A DNA stretch of 27,515 nucleotides from JALORV01 sp035498175 (lineage in GTDB: Bacteria; Pseudomonadota; Gammaproteobacteria; Burkholderiales; Burkholderiaceae_F). The position numbers and the translations under genes were made by a program. Position 1 is the first letter of the stretch. Each line of letters starts with the position of its first letter. The notes under the pieces are model-generated. The model was not told the DNA's origin. It saw only the letters and a list, made by a program, of their open reading frames with translations, and did no database searches. Location of the stretch: the NCBI GenBank assembly GCA_035498175.1, contig DATKAJ010000061.1, positions 1 through 27,515 on the forward strand. The letters are read 5' to 3'. Shown one piece after another: positions 15,224 to 23,080 of this stretch.

Positions 15224-16030
15224 TCAGGCGGTGCGGAGGCGGCTGCGAGCTGCGGAAGGACCGCCGCTGCGCAGCGCTTCCGCCGCCTGGTTGGCCGTCA
15301 GTGCGGCGAGCGGATAGACGACGCGCGCGACGTCATCGCGGCGGTTCCATGCATCCAGCGTGGCCTCGTAGAAGGCGGCCACGTCCGGAAACGCGCCCCA
15401 CCGGTGGCGCGTCGTTTCCGGATCATTCGCGCAGAACTGGACGAAGTTGGGCGTACGGCCGTCCCAGTCGGGGCGAGCCGTCGCGACGACGCCGTAGCCC
15501 CGCGCGGCGCGGCGCGCTCGCAGGGCCGCCTGCGCCGCACGAAACAGCCGCTGATCGACCACATAACTGTCGGTTCCAATCCACGCGCCGCCGAGCCGCA
15601 CCTCGGTGTAGCTGTGATCGACGAAGGGTGTATGCAGGTCCAGCAGACCGTGCCAGATCGTGGCCTCGAGGTCGACGAACTGCTGGCGCGCCTCGATCCC
15701 GACGGCGCGTAACAAGGCGATGAACAGCGTCGCCTTGGTGTGCGCGTAGCCGATGCGGGCCGACAGCACGTCGGCCGCGGTCATCGCATAGAAATGCGGC
15801 GTGAATCCGAACCTGATTTCGTCGCGGACGTAGTCATGCAGCGCGACAGCACGCTCGCGGTCGCTGCTCTTGCCATCCGTCAGGCGCGCGGCCAACGAGT
15901 CGACCTGCGGATCGTCGTCGATCAGGACCCGTGCAAGCACCGAGTTCATCGGCAACATGGGGCCGATGAGCCACGCGGTGCTTGCGAAGAAGGCGCGGCG
16001 ACGATCGGGGCGTGTGGAACGATTACGCAT
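15224..16030 (-). CDS. Transglutaminase-like fold protein lacking the catalytic Cys
   Basis: 268-residue protein with a transglutaminase/protease-like core: DYVRDEIRFGF, then TAADVLSARIGYAHTKATLFIALLRAVGIEAR. Family members have a Cys in the G-x-C-x-x-K-A turn, where this protein has Ala96 (GCG codon, 15743-15745). The other triad positions look present: His139 in VDHSYTEV and Asp154 in IGTDSYVVD. It is therefore probably non-hydrolytic, or uses different chemistry. The N-terminus (DRRRAFFASTAWLIG) looks like a short Tat or membrane signal, so export is possible. The start at 16030 is preferred over a longer frame to 16150, whose extra 40 residues are basic and unlike a signal. It overlaps nothing and lies 202 bases downstream of the HExxH gene on the same strand. 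Confidence 0.78.
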   Translation of the reverse strand: MRNRSTRPDRRRAFFASTAWLIGPMLPMNSVLARVLIDDDPQVDSLAARLTDGKSSDRERAVALHDYVRDEIRFGFTPHFYAMTAADVLSARIGYAHTKATLFIALLRAVGIEARQQFVDLEATIWHGLLDLHTPFVDHSYTEVRLGGAWIGTDSYVVDQRLFRAAQAALRARRAARGYGVVATARPDWDGRTPNFVQFCANDPETTRHRWGAFPDVAAFYEATLDAWNRRDDVARVVYPLAALTANQAAEALRSGGPSAARSRLRTA

Positions 16031-16232
16031 GGCTTCAGTGTGAAGGCCGAACGTGAATCCTTGGTGAAGAAGTGCTGCGCGCCGCCTGGAGCGGGCTACA
16101 GTGGCGACGGTAAGGGTGGATCGCAGCGCCGTGCCAAAGTTCCGTCGCATTGCCCTGTTGCGCCAGCGGGTTTAGGTCGCATGACGCTGCCTGCAGCGAT
16201 CAACGCAAACCAGTTCAGCGGTGCACCGTCGT

Positions 16233-17945
16233 TCAGTGAGCAAGCGACAGCCGCGACTCGTCGATGGCATAGCAGGCAAGCACCCGGCCGACCGCGTCGA
16301 ACAGCGCTTCGACGTCAGCCTCGCGCAGCATCCCGGTCGACAGGAAGTGGTCGACGAAACGCGAAGTTCGGTAGAAGTAGTCTCGCGGCAGACCCACGAG
16401 ATCCAGGTAATGGATTTCGTAGGCGTGGCGCGCGAGTTCGCTGACCAGTCCGAGATTCTCGTCAAGATGGTGCCTCACGTTGGTGCGGACGTAGGCCTGC
16501 ATCTCTTCGCCCGGTATCAGCCGCGCGCTGACCATGTTCGCCAGATAGTCTCCGACGCGCCCCAAGGTCTTGCGCGCCAGAACCTTCGGCATCTCTCCAA
16601 GCTGCGCCAACTCGCGAAGTTCCGCCTCAAGCGCAGGCTGGAACGGCTCCGGCACGGAGCGCAGCAGGTGTTCGAACGACTCACCCAGTTCGGCGCGCCG
16701 CTCGGTGTACTGCGTACGGTGTTCCTGCGGAACCCGCACGATCTTCGCCGCGTGCGCGATGTGCCCCCACTCGTGCATCACTCGCGCACCGAGCAGCAGG
16801 CGGTGATACGGCGGCGCGGCGACGGCGCGGGTATCGAAGATCGATTGCTGCAGGTTGTAGACGACCGCACGCCGCGCCGGGTCGATGTACGTGCCACCGC
16901 TGCTCTCGAGGACTGCGCAGGCGCGCGGCAGCGACTCGACGTCGCTGACGCGGCTCAGAAAATCCCGCGAACGCTCGTCGATCACGCGCAGGTCGGCGTG
17001 AAGGCTTGCGACGGCAGCATCGTTCGCCTCGGCCAGCATGCGGCGCACGCGGATCGGGTCATCGTGTTCCGGTGTCCATAGCGTGCCGCCATTCGGGCCG
17101 TGAACGATGACACGGGCGTGTGACTCGACCAGCCAGTCGCACAGCATATCGAGCTTGCCGTTCGCGCGGGTCGTATCTGGCACCAAAGCCGCTGCGACGG
17201 TTGTCATCGCCGAGCGGACCGCGCTTTCTGCGACCTGACCGAGTCCCATGAAGCGCTCGCGCAGCCGCTTCGGCACGTAAAGGTCGGCGCCTTCGATTCG
17301 CACGAAGGCCTCGTCGACCGGGTCCTTCGGCGGTCGCAGCGGATCGTGCAGCAGTTCGTCGACCCATTGCAGGGCATCGGCGAGGGCGACGAAGGCCTGC
17401 GCGTCCGGGCGCTGCGCCGTGCCTGCGGCCGCGGCGAAGTTGGCGCGGCTTTCCGCGTCGCGATCGAACCAGTAGGAGAGATTGAAGGCGATGGTGGCAG
17501 GAATGAGCCGCAGCAGCGTCAGCCGCTCCATGTGGACCAACAGTGCGGCGACGTATTCGGGATGGGTGTCGAGATCGCTGCTGTAAAGCGTCGATGACGT
17601 GCCGGTGAACGGCTCGAGGTACAACGGCAGACCGCGCGGCTCGGTGACGATCAGCAGGTTGGTTTGCCGCGGCGCAAACCAGGAGCGCGGTGCCCGCGCC
17701 GAGAGATCCTGGCACCGTTCCCAGTACAGCCGGAATCCGGCTTCAAGGCATCGCAACTGGTCTTGCGTAGCCCGGCCCGCGTTGAGCAGCAATCGCTCGT
17801 GGCTCGGGTCGAGTCCATCGCGGCTCAACGCTTCCGCGGGCACCACGAACGCGTTTTCGTGCGCGAGCATGAAACGCCCCATCGTTTCAGCGACTGCGCT
17901 AGCAGCGATATGCACCCCAGTGTCCATGGTTCGGGACGCTAGCAT
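16233..17945 (-). CDS. Uncharacterised HExxH protein, putative zinc metallopeptidase-like
   Basis: About 570 residues; I do not recognise the family. The one catalytic-looking feature is HEWGH at residues 391-395 (codons at 16761-16775), within ARVMHEWGHIAHAAKIV, the form of a zincin helix. Downstream are Glu-rich helices and RVGDYLANMVSARL, where a third zinc ligand could lie. The N-terminal half is mixed helix and strand with NLLIVTEPRGLPLYLEPF and an Asp-rich region. No signal peptide or membrane helix is evident, so it is probably cytoplasmic. Start choice is uncertain: ATGs at 17945 and 17927 both lack a strong Shine-Dalgarno, and the frame stays open to 18074 with unlikely Arg/Gly/Pro-rich sequence. 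It precedes the transglutaminase-like gene and could form an operon with it. Confidence 0.65.
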   Translation of the reverse strand: MLASRTMDTGVHIAASAVAETMGRFMLAHENAFVVPAEALSRDGLDPSHERLLLNAGRATQDQLRCLEAGFRLYWERCQDLSARAPRSWFAPRQTNLLIVTEPRGLPLYLEPFTGTSSTLYSSDLDTHPEYVAALLVHMERLTLLRLIPATIAFNLSYWFDRDAESRANFAAAAGTAQRPDAQAFVALADALQWVDELLHDPLRPPKDPVDEAFVRIEGADLYVPKRLRERFMGLGQVAESAVRSAMTTVAAALVPDTTRANGKLDMLCDWLVESHARVIVHGPNGGTLWTPEHDDPIRVRRMLAEANDAAVASLHADLRVIDERSRDFLSRVSDVESLPRACAVLESSGGTYIDPARRAVVYNLQQSIFDTRAVAAPPYHRLLLGARVMHEWGHIAHAAKIVRVPQEHRTQYTERRAELGESFEHLLRSVPEPFQPALEAELRELAQLGEMPKVLARKTLGRVGDYLANMVSARLIPGEEMQAYVRTNVRHHLDENLGLVSELARHAYEIHYLDLVGLPRDYFYRTSRFVDHFLSTGMLREADVEALFDAVGRVLACYAIDESRLSLAH

Positions 17946-18265
17946 CGCGTTGCCGCGTCCAAGGCCCGAGGCGCGGGTGATTCGAGGTCGGCCGATCGGG
18001 CGAACTGCTCGGACGCATCCCGGCTGACCAGTCGGACTGCATCTCCACAGCGGTCCGCCACGACCATCATCCAAACGTATGAATGACGGTGCCTTTTACA
18101 GCGCCTTTGAAACGATCTAAGCCATCGTTTTCAGAGGAAAAACTTGCCCGGACGCCAGGGTCCCGCCCTGCAGGGTATCGCCGCCTCATCCGTCTCCCCG
18201 ATTTTTTCCGATAAGCCCGGGCGGCACAGTGCGCTACCCGTCAGCGGTGGCTCTGGGAGGAAAAG
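17946..18265. other. Non-coding divergent region between the HExxH and PKD genes
   Basis: 320 bases separate the divergent starts. The left part can be read as an N-terminal extension of the HExxH protein, but its composition is poor for coding. A 7-bp hairpin (18110-18116 with 18124-18130) is followed by a single extra T on the plus strand. GGAGG at 18256-18260 is the PKD gene's Shine-Dalgarno. I found no convincing -35/-10 pair on either strand. Confidence 0.5.
18110..18130. promoter_or_regulatory. Small A/T-ended hairpin upstream of the PKD lipoprotein gene
   Basis: AAACGAT and ATCGTTT form a 7-bp perfect stem with a 7-base loop, extendable through a one-base bulge. It could be a weak bidirectional terminator or an operator. 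It lies 136 bases upstream of the lipoprotein start. The evidence is structural only. Confidence 0.3.
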
Positions 18266-20866
18266 ATGGTTATGGATGTGACTGCAGGGATGAAGGCCGG
18301 ATTCAACCGCGCCGTGTGGAGCTGCCTTGCCGTAGTGGCCGCCCTCGTGCTGGCCGGTTGCGGCGGTGGTGGCAATTCAAATGCGGGGCCCAATCAGGGC
18401 CCGCAGCTGACGAGCGCGATCGGCGCGACCCCGACCGCGATGTCCGAGCCCAACGGGCCGGCGCCGCTGGCGGTCACCTTCATGGCGATGGAGCCCAAGG
18501 GTGCCATCGCGTCGTACGAATGGGATTTCAAGGACAACACCGCGGTCGTGCGCGGCCAGTCCACCGAACACACATTTTCAGACCCGGGTCAGTACACCGT
18601 GACGCTGACGGTGCGCGATGCCACGGGTAACTTCAACCGCGCATCGGTGATGGTGAGCGTCAGTGAAGGTAATACCTGCGCCGTCGTGCCCGCCGAGTTC
18701 ACCGCGACGGTCTGGCCGGCGATGAGCACGACCTGCACCAGTTGCCACATGGCGGGCAAGACCGCGTTCGGTACCAATCTGGTCTTCGTTGCGGGCGGCA
18801 CCGAACTGCAGCAATACAACGTGCTGCGCGCCTACGCCAAGACTTCGAGCGACACGCTGCTGGCGAAGGTCGTCGGCGGCCTGAACCACTCGGGCGGCGC
18901 GCCGTTCGGCAATACCTCGTCGGCGCCATACCAGTCGCTCGTCGGTCTCGTCCAGACGATGAAGCAGCCTTGCACCGGCGGCTCCGACACGAACGCGAGC
19001 GCGCAGTTCTGGAAGGACGTCAGTTTCAATGACGACCAGACCAAGCTGGCGAAGGCGGCGATCCTGTTCGCAGGCCGCAATCCGACGGCAGCGGAAGCTT
19101 CGGCGGTGTCCTCGGGCGGCGCGCCGGTTCTGCGCCAGACGATCCGCAGCTTCATGACGGGTCCGGCCTTCGACGCTTTCCTGCAGGAAGGCGGCGAACT
19201 GACGTTCCTGTCGCGCGGCGTGGTTGTCTTCGGCAACAACATGGGCCTGAACGCGACCGACTATCCGAGTGCGGCCGACGTCATCAACAACACCAACCTG
19301 GCGGCGAACGTTCGAAACCGGTTCCAGACGTCGATGCAGCTCGAGCCGGTCAACCTGATGAAGTACATCGTCAACAACGACAAGCCGTGGACCGACATGG
19401 TGGCAGGCAAGTACACGGTCGTGAACCCGCTGCAGGCCCAGTACCTGATGGCCACCGTCACGGGGACGTTCACGACCATGGCGACGGACGCCGCGAGCGA
19501 CAACGAGTTGCTGCCGGCGACGCTGCCGAACCAGCGCCTGCCGGGGACCCGCGAGCACGCCGGTGTCGTCTCGACGCACGCCTGGCTGCAGCGCTTCCCG
19601 ACGACAGACACGAATCGCAACCGCCATCGCGTCTACATCCTCGCGAAGCAGTTCCTCGGCACGGACGTCGCGGCGCTCGGGATGCGGCCGATCGACGCCG
19701 GTGGCAACTTCAAGATGCCGACGGTCGAGAACCCGAACTGCTCGGTCTGCCACTCGATCATCGACCCGATGGCGGCCGGCTTCCAGAACTGGAACGAGGC
19801 GAACCGCTATCTGCCTTTCCGTACCGCGTCCGGCGTCGACCACGCGCTGCCGAACACGTATCGCTCCAACAACTATCCGAAGGATAAGGACGGCAAGGCG
19901 TACTACCAGGACGGCGACAACTGGTTCCGTGACCAGGCCGCGCCTGCCTACGGCAACACCCCGATGCCGGGCGGCGTGCGCGGTAACAATACCGCTCTGC
20001 AATGGATGGGTGGACAGGTCGCAGCCGACCAGCGCTTCGCGATCGGCGCCGTGCAGTACTGGTACCGGATCGTCTTCAACCGCGAACCGCTGAAGGCATC
20101 GCTCGACTCGACCGCGCCGGGCTTTGCGGCTCAGACGGCGGCGTACAACGCGCAGATGGACGAGTTCAAGGAGATCGCCGCGCGCTTCGCGATGGACCGC
20201 GGCAACGGCGCCTACAACGTCAAGGATCTGCTGGTCGATCTCGTGCTGAGCAAGTGGTTCACGGCCGAGAAGGTCGCGGCGACGGCGACCGCTGCCCACA
20301 GGGCCGAACTCGCCGACGTCGGCAGCAAGGCGCTGCTGAACCCGGCCGCGCTGAACCGCAAGCTGATGAGCCTGACGGGCATGTCGTGGAACCAGTTCAA
20401 CAACCCGTATGCGGGCCAGGCGCTGAACTACGGCAACTTCGATGGCGGCCTCAATCGTCCGAACCGCGCCAACGACTACACAATGGTGCAGACGATGATC
20501 GCCGACCGGGCGATGGCCGAACTGTCGTGCAGCATGGTGATGACCGACATGAACAAGGCATCGATGAACCGCCTGATGCTCGCCGGCGTCACGCTGGCCG
20601 ACACGCCGACGACCAACGAGGCGGCGATCCTGCAGACGATCAAGGGCCTGCACAAGTCGCTGCTGATGGAAGACCTGCCGGTCACCGATGCCGAAGTGCA
20701 GCGCACGTACGGGCTGTTCAAGGCCGTGTGGATGGATCGCGCGACGGCGCCGACGCGGCCGACGGCATGCGCCTACAACAACAACAACGACCCGAACTAC
20801 ACCGCTCGTTCGTGGGCCGCAGTCATCGGCTACATGATCGGCGACGAGAAGTTCCTGTTCAATTAA
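18266..20866 (+). CDS. Lipoprotein with PKD domain and two CxxCH motifs (DUF1592/DUF1588-like)
   Basis: 866-residue exported lipoprotein. The signal sequence ends in lipobox LAGC with Cys32, followed by a Gly/Asn-rich linker. Residues 65-135 form a PKD-type beta domain (SYEWDFKDN, HTFSDPGQYTVTLTV). The first haem-binding-like motif is CTSCH (157-161); the second is CSVCH (492-496), within NCSVCHSIIDPMAAGFQNW. The second context, with the upstream RNRHRVYILAKQFLGT, resembles DUF1588/DUF1592 proteins, also called planctomycete-cytochrome-like proteins. GGAGG lies five bases before the ATG. It is followed after 36 bases by a DUF1501 gene, the usual kind of partner. Envelope location is well supported; haem attachment and function are inferred. 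No distal axial ligand is obvious for either motif. Confidence 0.8.
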   Translation: MVMDVTAGMKAGFNRAVWSCLAVVAALVLAGCGGGGNSNAGPNQGPQLTSAIGATPTAMSEPNGPAPLAVTFMAMEPKGAIASYEWDFKDNTAVVRGQSTEHTFSDPGQYTVTLTVRDATGNFNRASVMVSVSEGNTCAVVPAEFTATVWPAMSTTCTSCHMAGKTAFGTNLVFVAGGTELQQYNVLRAYAKTSSDTLLAKVVGGLNHSGGAPFGNTSSAPYQSLVGLVQTMKQPCTGGSDTNASAQFWKDVSFNDDQTKLAKAAILFAGRNPTAAEASAVSSGGAPVLRQTIRSFMTGPAFDAFLQEGGELTFLSRGVVVFGNNMGLNATDYPSAADVINNTNLAANVRNRFQTSMQLEPVNLMKYIVNNDKPWTDMVAGKYTVVNPLQAQYLMATVTGTFTTMATDAASDNELLPATLPNQRLPGTREHAGVVSTHAWLQRFPTTDTNRNRHRVYILAKQFLGTDVAALGMRPIDAGGNFKMPTVENPNCSVCHSIIDPMAAGFQNWNEANRYLPFRTASGVDHALPNTYRSNNYPKDKDGKAYYQDGDNWFRDQAAPAYGNTPMPGGVRGNNTALQWMGGQVAADQRFAIGAVQYWYRIVFNREPLKASLDSTAPGFAAQTAAYNAQMDEFKEIAARFAMDRGNGAYNVKDLLVDLVLSKWFTAEKVAATATAAHRAELADVGSKALLNPAALNRKLMSLTGMSWNQFNNPYAGQALNYGNFDGGLNRPNRANDYTMVQTMIADRAMAELSCSMVMTDMNKASMNRLMLAGVTLADTPTTNEAAILQTIKGLHKSLLMEDLPVTDAEVQRTYGLFKAVWMDRATAPTRPTACAYNNNNDPNYTARSWAAVIGYMIGDEKFLFN

Positions 20867-20902
20867 TGACGGCGCAGCGCCAGGATAGAAGGAGCATCTG
20901 AC

Positions 20903-22174
20903 ATGATCGACCGTAGAGACTTCCTGAAGATTGCCGGCTGCGTCGTGCCGTACTGGGGGCTGATCCCGGTGTCCAACGCCCAGTCCATCTACTCGGGCAA
21001 GATCCTCGTGGATATTCACGCCAGTGGCGGGATCGACAACAGTTCGTGGTTCGATCCGCGCGAGAAGGACCCGCTGATGAACGACTACGCGCGGGCCGGA
21101 ACGCCCGCCGTGGTTGCAGGCAACCTTCGTGCGGCGCCGATGGGCCTCAACGGCCCGTTCCTGCAGGCCAACTTCCGCCGGATGCTGGTGATCAACGGCC
21201 TCAATAGCGAGACCAACAGCCACGAGGACGGCACGCGGGCCCACGCCACGGGCACGCTGGCGATGGCCTATGCGACCATGCCGGAGCTGTACGCCTATGC
21301 GAAGGGGGCGGCCCTGCCGCTGCCGTGGCTGAACAGTGGCGCCTACGACATGAGTGCCGGCCTGATTCCCGCGACGCCGATGCCGAACGGTGCGAACTTC
21401 CGCCAGCTGATCTCGCCCAATTCGCAATCCGCGACGAACGACTACAACAAGGACCAGGACGTTGCGAAGATCCTCGCGACCCGCGCCGACCGGGTGCGGG
21501 CCCAGAAGGCGGGGGGGACGCTGCCGCCGCGTGCCGAGCTCGTCAACGCGCAGTTCAACGGCGCGTCGGATTCGCGTGCGCTGCTGGCTCGCGTCAACCA
21601 ATTCCTGCCGGCGACCTTTGACAACGCCGCACACGTCGGCCTGGTCGCGGCGCAGGCGGGCCTGACGACGACGATCAGCCTGGCCAGTGGCGGGTTCGAC
21701 GCCCACGGCCAGATCACCAACACCTACGGGGCGGCCGGGAACGCGAACGGCAGCCTGGGGCGCCTGACGACGCTGATGCAGTACGTCTGGGACAAGGCGG
21801 CAGCACTCGGGATCGACAGCCGCATTTTCATGCGCGTCTACTCGGAGTTCAGCCGCAGTCCGCTGATCAACACCGGCAACGGCAAGGACCACTACAACGT
21901 CGGTGCCCAGGTCTTCATGGAGGCAAATCCAACATGGGGGAACCGCGTCTTCGGCGCCAGTGGACCGCGGCATGAGCAGCTGAAGATCAATCCGGCGACC
22001 GGCCAGGTGGACATGGTGAATGGCAAGATCATGGCCCCGCGCCACGTCCACGATGCGGTACGCCAGTATCTGGGCTTCCAGACGACCGATCCGCGCTTCC
22101 AGATGAAGGTGCCGGCCGACGAGAAGTTCGATTTCTTCAACCCGGCGAACAACACCGGCTATCCGAACATGTAA
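20903..22174 (+). CDS. Tat-exported DUF1501 family protein
   Basis: 423-residue protein with an N-terminal twin-arginine signal: MIDRRDFLKIAG carries RRDFLK, followed by a short hydrophobic stretch. The body matches the DUF1501 pattern, an alkaline-phosphatase/sulfatase-like fold: a metal-site-like DIHASGGIDNSSW start, SHEDGTRAHATGT, GGFDAHGQ about two thirds along, then YSEFSRSP and NGKDHYN, which parallel the family's EFGRTP and GRDH segments. AAGGAG is 8 bases before the ATG. It is the second gene of a unit with the PKD/CxxCH lipoprotein and is closed by a terminator. Tat export implies folding, possibly with a bound metal, before secretion. DUF1501 has no settled biochemical function. Confidence 0.85.
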   Translation: MIDRRDFLKIAGCVVPYWGLIPVSNAQSIYSGKILVDIHASGGIDNSSWFDPREKDPLMNDYARAGTPAVVAGNLRAAPMGLNGPFLQANFRRMLVINGLNSETNSHEDGTRAHATGTLAMAYATMPELYAYAKGAALPLPWLNSGAYDMSAGLIPATPMPNGANFRQLISPNSQSATNDYNKDQDVAKILATRADRVRAQKAGGTLPPRAELVNAQFNGASDSRALLARVNQFLPATFDNAAHVGLVAAQAGLTTTISLASGGFDAHGQITNTYGAAGNANGSLGRLTTLMQYVWDKAAALGIDSRIFMRVYSEFSRSPLINTGNGKDHYNVGAQVFMEANPTWGNRVFGASGPRHEQLKINPATGQVDMVNGKIMAPRHVHDAVRQYLGFQTTDPRFQMKVPADEKFDFFNPANNTGYPNM

Positions 22175-22182
22175 CCCCCCAA

Positions 22183-22206
22183 ACCAGTGCGCATCCGCGC
22201 ACTGGT
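22183..22206 (+). terminator. 10-bp perfect hairpin after the DUF1501 gene
   Basis: ACCAGTGCGC and GCGCACTGGT enclose a four-base ATCC loop, nine bases after the stop codon. There is no T-run, so it probably protects the 3' end or pauses transcription, acting with the T-tailed hairpin directly after it. Confidence 0.6.
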
Positions 22207-22210
22207 CAAC

Positions 22211-22243
22211 ACGGGCGCGTGGCTACCATGCGCCCGTTTTCAT
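22211..22243 (+). terminator. Intrinsic terminator of the PKD-DUF1501 unit
   Basis: ACGGGCGC (22211-22218) pairs with GCGCCCGT (22230-22237), with further inner pairs. It is followed by TTTTCATTT. This GC-rich stem with a T tract on the plus strand ends 17 bases before the next ATG, separating that gene from the DUF1501 unit. Confidence 0.8.
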
Positions 22244-22259
22244 TTGTGCGCGAACCCGG

Positions 22260-22943
22260 ATGCTGACTCACGACAACCCGCTTCACCGCAACGGTCTTCC
22301 GACGCTCGCCGCAGCGGCCCTATTGCTGCTGATGTCTCCTCTGGCGACGCAAGCCGCCGACTTCCGCGGCTTTGCCAGCCCCGGGCCGATGGGCGTGATC
22401 CTGTTTCAGGAATGCCAGGGCAAGCAGCCCGCGGCGCGCGTGGTCAAGGTCGAGGACGCGACGAAGGACGGCGCGTTCAGCGAAGGACTCGGCGCTGTGA
22501 GCAGGATCATGCTGAATCCCGGCCGCCCGATCTATGTCGAATTTGCAGGGGAACGCGGCGGACAGTCGATCAGAGCGCAGCAATTCCAGCGCGCGGTCGG
22601 GACCTTCGAGAATTGCGCGGCGGTCGAACTCATTGCCGCGGGAACACAGCTCTGGGCCGCTGGCGAGGCCCCGGCGTGGCGCCTCGTGGCCAATGCTGGC
22701 GCGGCGACGCTCGATCGTCCCGGCGCGAAGCCTGTGCGCTTTCCTGCGGCGCCATTCGCCGCCAGGCGCGCCGGGACCGAGACGCGGACGATCGATGCAT
22801 GGTCGCCGCAGGACGGTGGCAGCGTGCGGCTCGAAATCACGCCGCGCATGTGCAGCGACGGCCGCTCGGAAACAGCTTACGGCGCGACCGCGGTGCTGCG
22901 CTACGGCAGCCTGACCTACGAGGGCTGCGCCGCACGCTTCTAG
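22260..22943 (+). CDS. Exported hypothetical protein with COG3650-like C-terminus
   Basis: 227-residue protein with a signal peptide: a hydrophobic LAAAALLLLMSPLATQA core with cleavage likely after AQA-type TQA near residue 32. The mature part is small and beta-rich. The last 50 residues (VRLEITPRMCSDGRSETAYG, then YEGCAARF) resemble the C-terminal region of COG3650-type periplasmic or membrane-linked proteins. Four Cys residues (in FQECQ, ENCAA, RMCSD and EGCAA) could form two disulphides in the periplasm. The start is ATG at 22260 without a good Shine-Dalgarno, just after a terminator, so a nearby promoter must exist or initiation is weak. The function is unknown; the family has been linked loosely to MliC/HslJ-like envelope proteins. 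Confidence 0.7.
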   Translation: MLTHDNPLHRNGLPTLAAAALLLLMSPLATQAADFRGFASPGPMGVILFQECQGKQPAARVVKVEDATKDGAFSEGLGAVSRIMLNPGRPIYVEFAGERGGQSIRAQQFQRAVGTFENCAAVELIAAGTQLWAAGEAPAWRLVANAGAATLDRPGAKPVRFPAAPFAARRAGTETRTIDAWSPQDGGSVRLEITPRMCSDGRSETAYGATAVLRYGSLTYEGCAARF

Positions 22944-23080
22944 GCCTGCTTCGGTCGGCAATCCGTCAGCGTCAACCCTGCCTTGCCGGCCACCGGCTGG
23001 CGTGCCATCGTCACGCCCCACGCGGGCCCGGCGGCGTGGCGGAGGTGCGCTCGGGTATGTCGACACAAGGAGATCGCCTG

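Noticed and set aside
18578..22051. Very long open frame (1157 codons) antisense to the PKD/CxxCH and DUF1501 genes
   Set aside because: It is a shadow frame from high-G+C third-position bias. The translation is Arg/Val/His/Gly-rich without motifs, while the sense strand carries clear signals, motifs and Shine-Dalgarno sites.
22187..23080. N-terminal extension of the tricarboxylate binding protein by 298 residues
   Set aside because: It overlaps a terminator and the separate exported gene. A normal signal peptide with an AAGGAG site begins at 23081.
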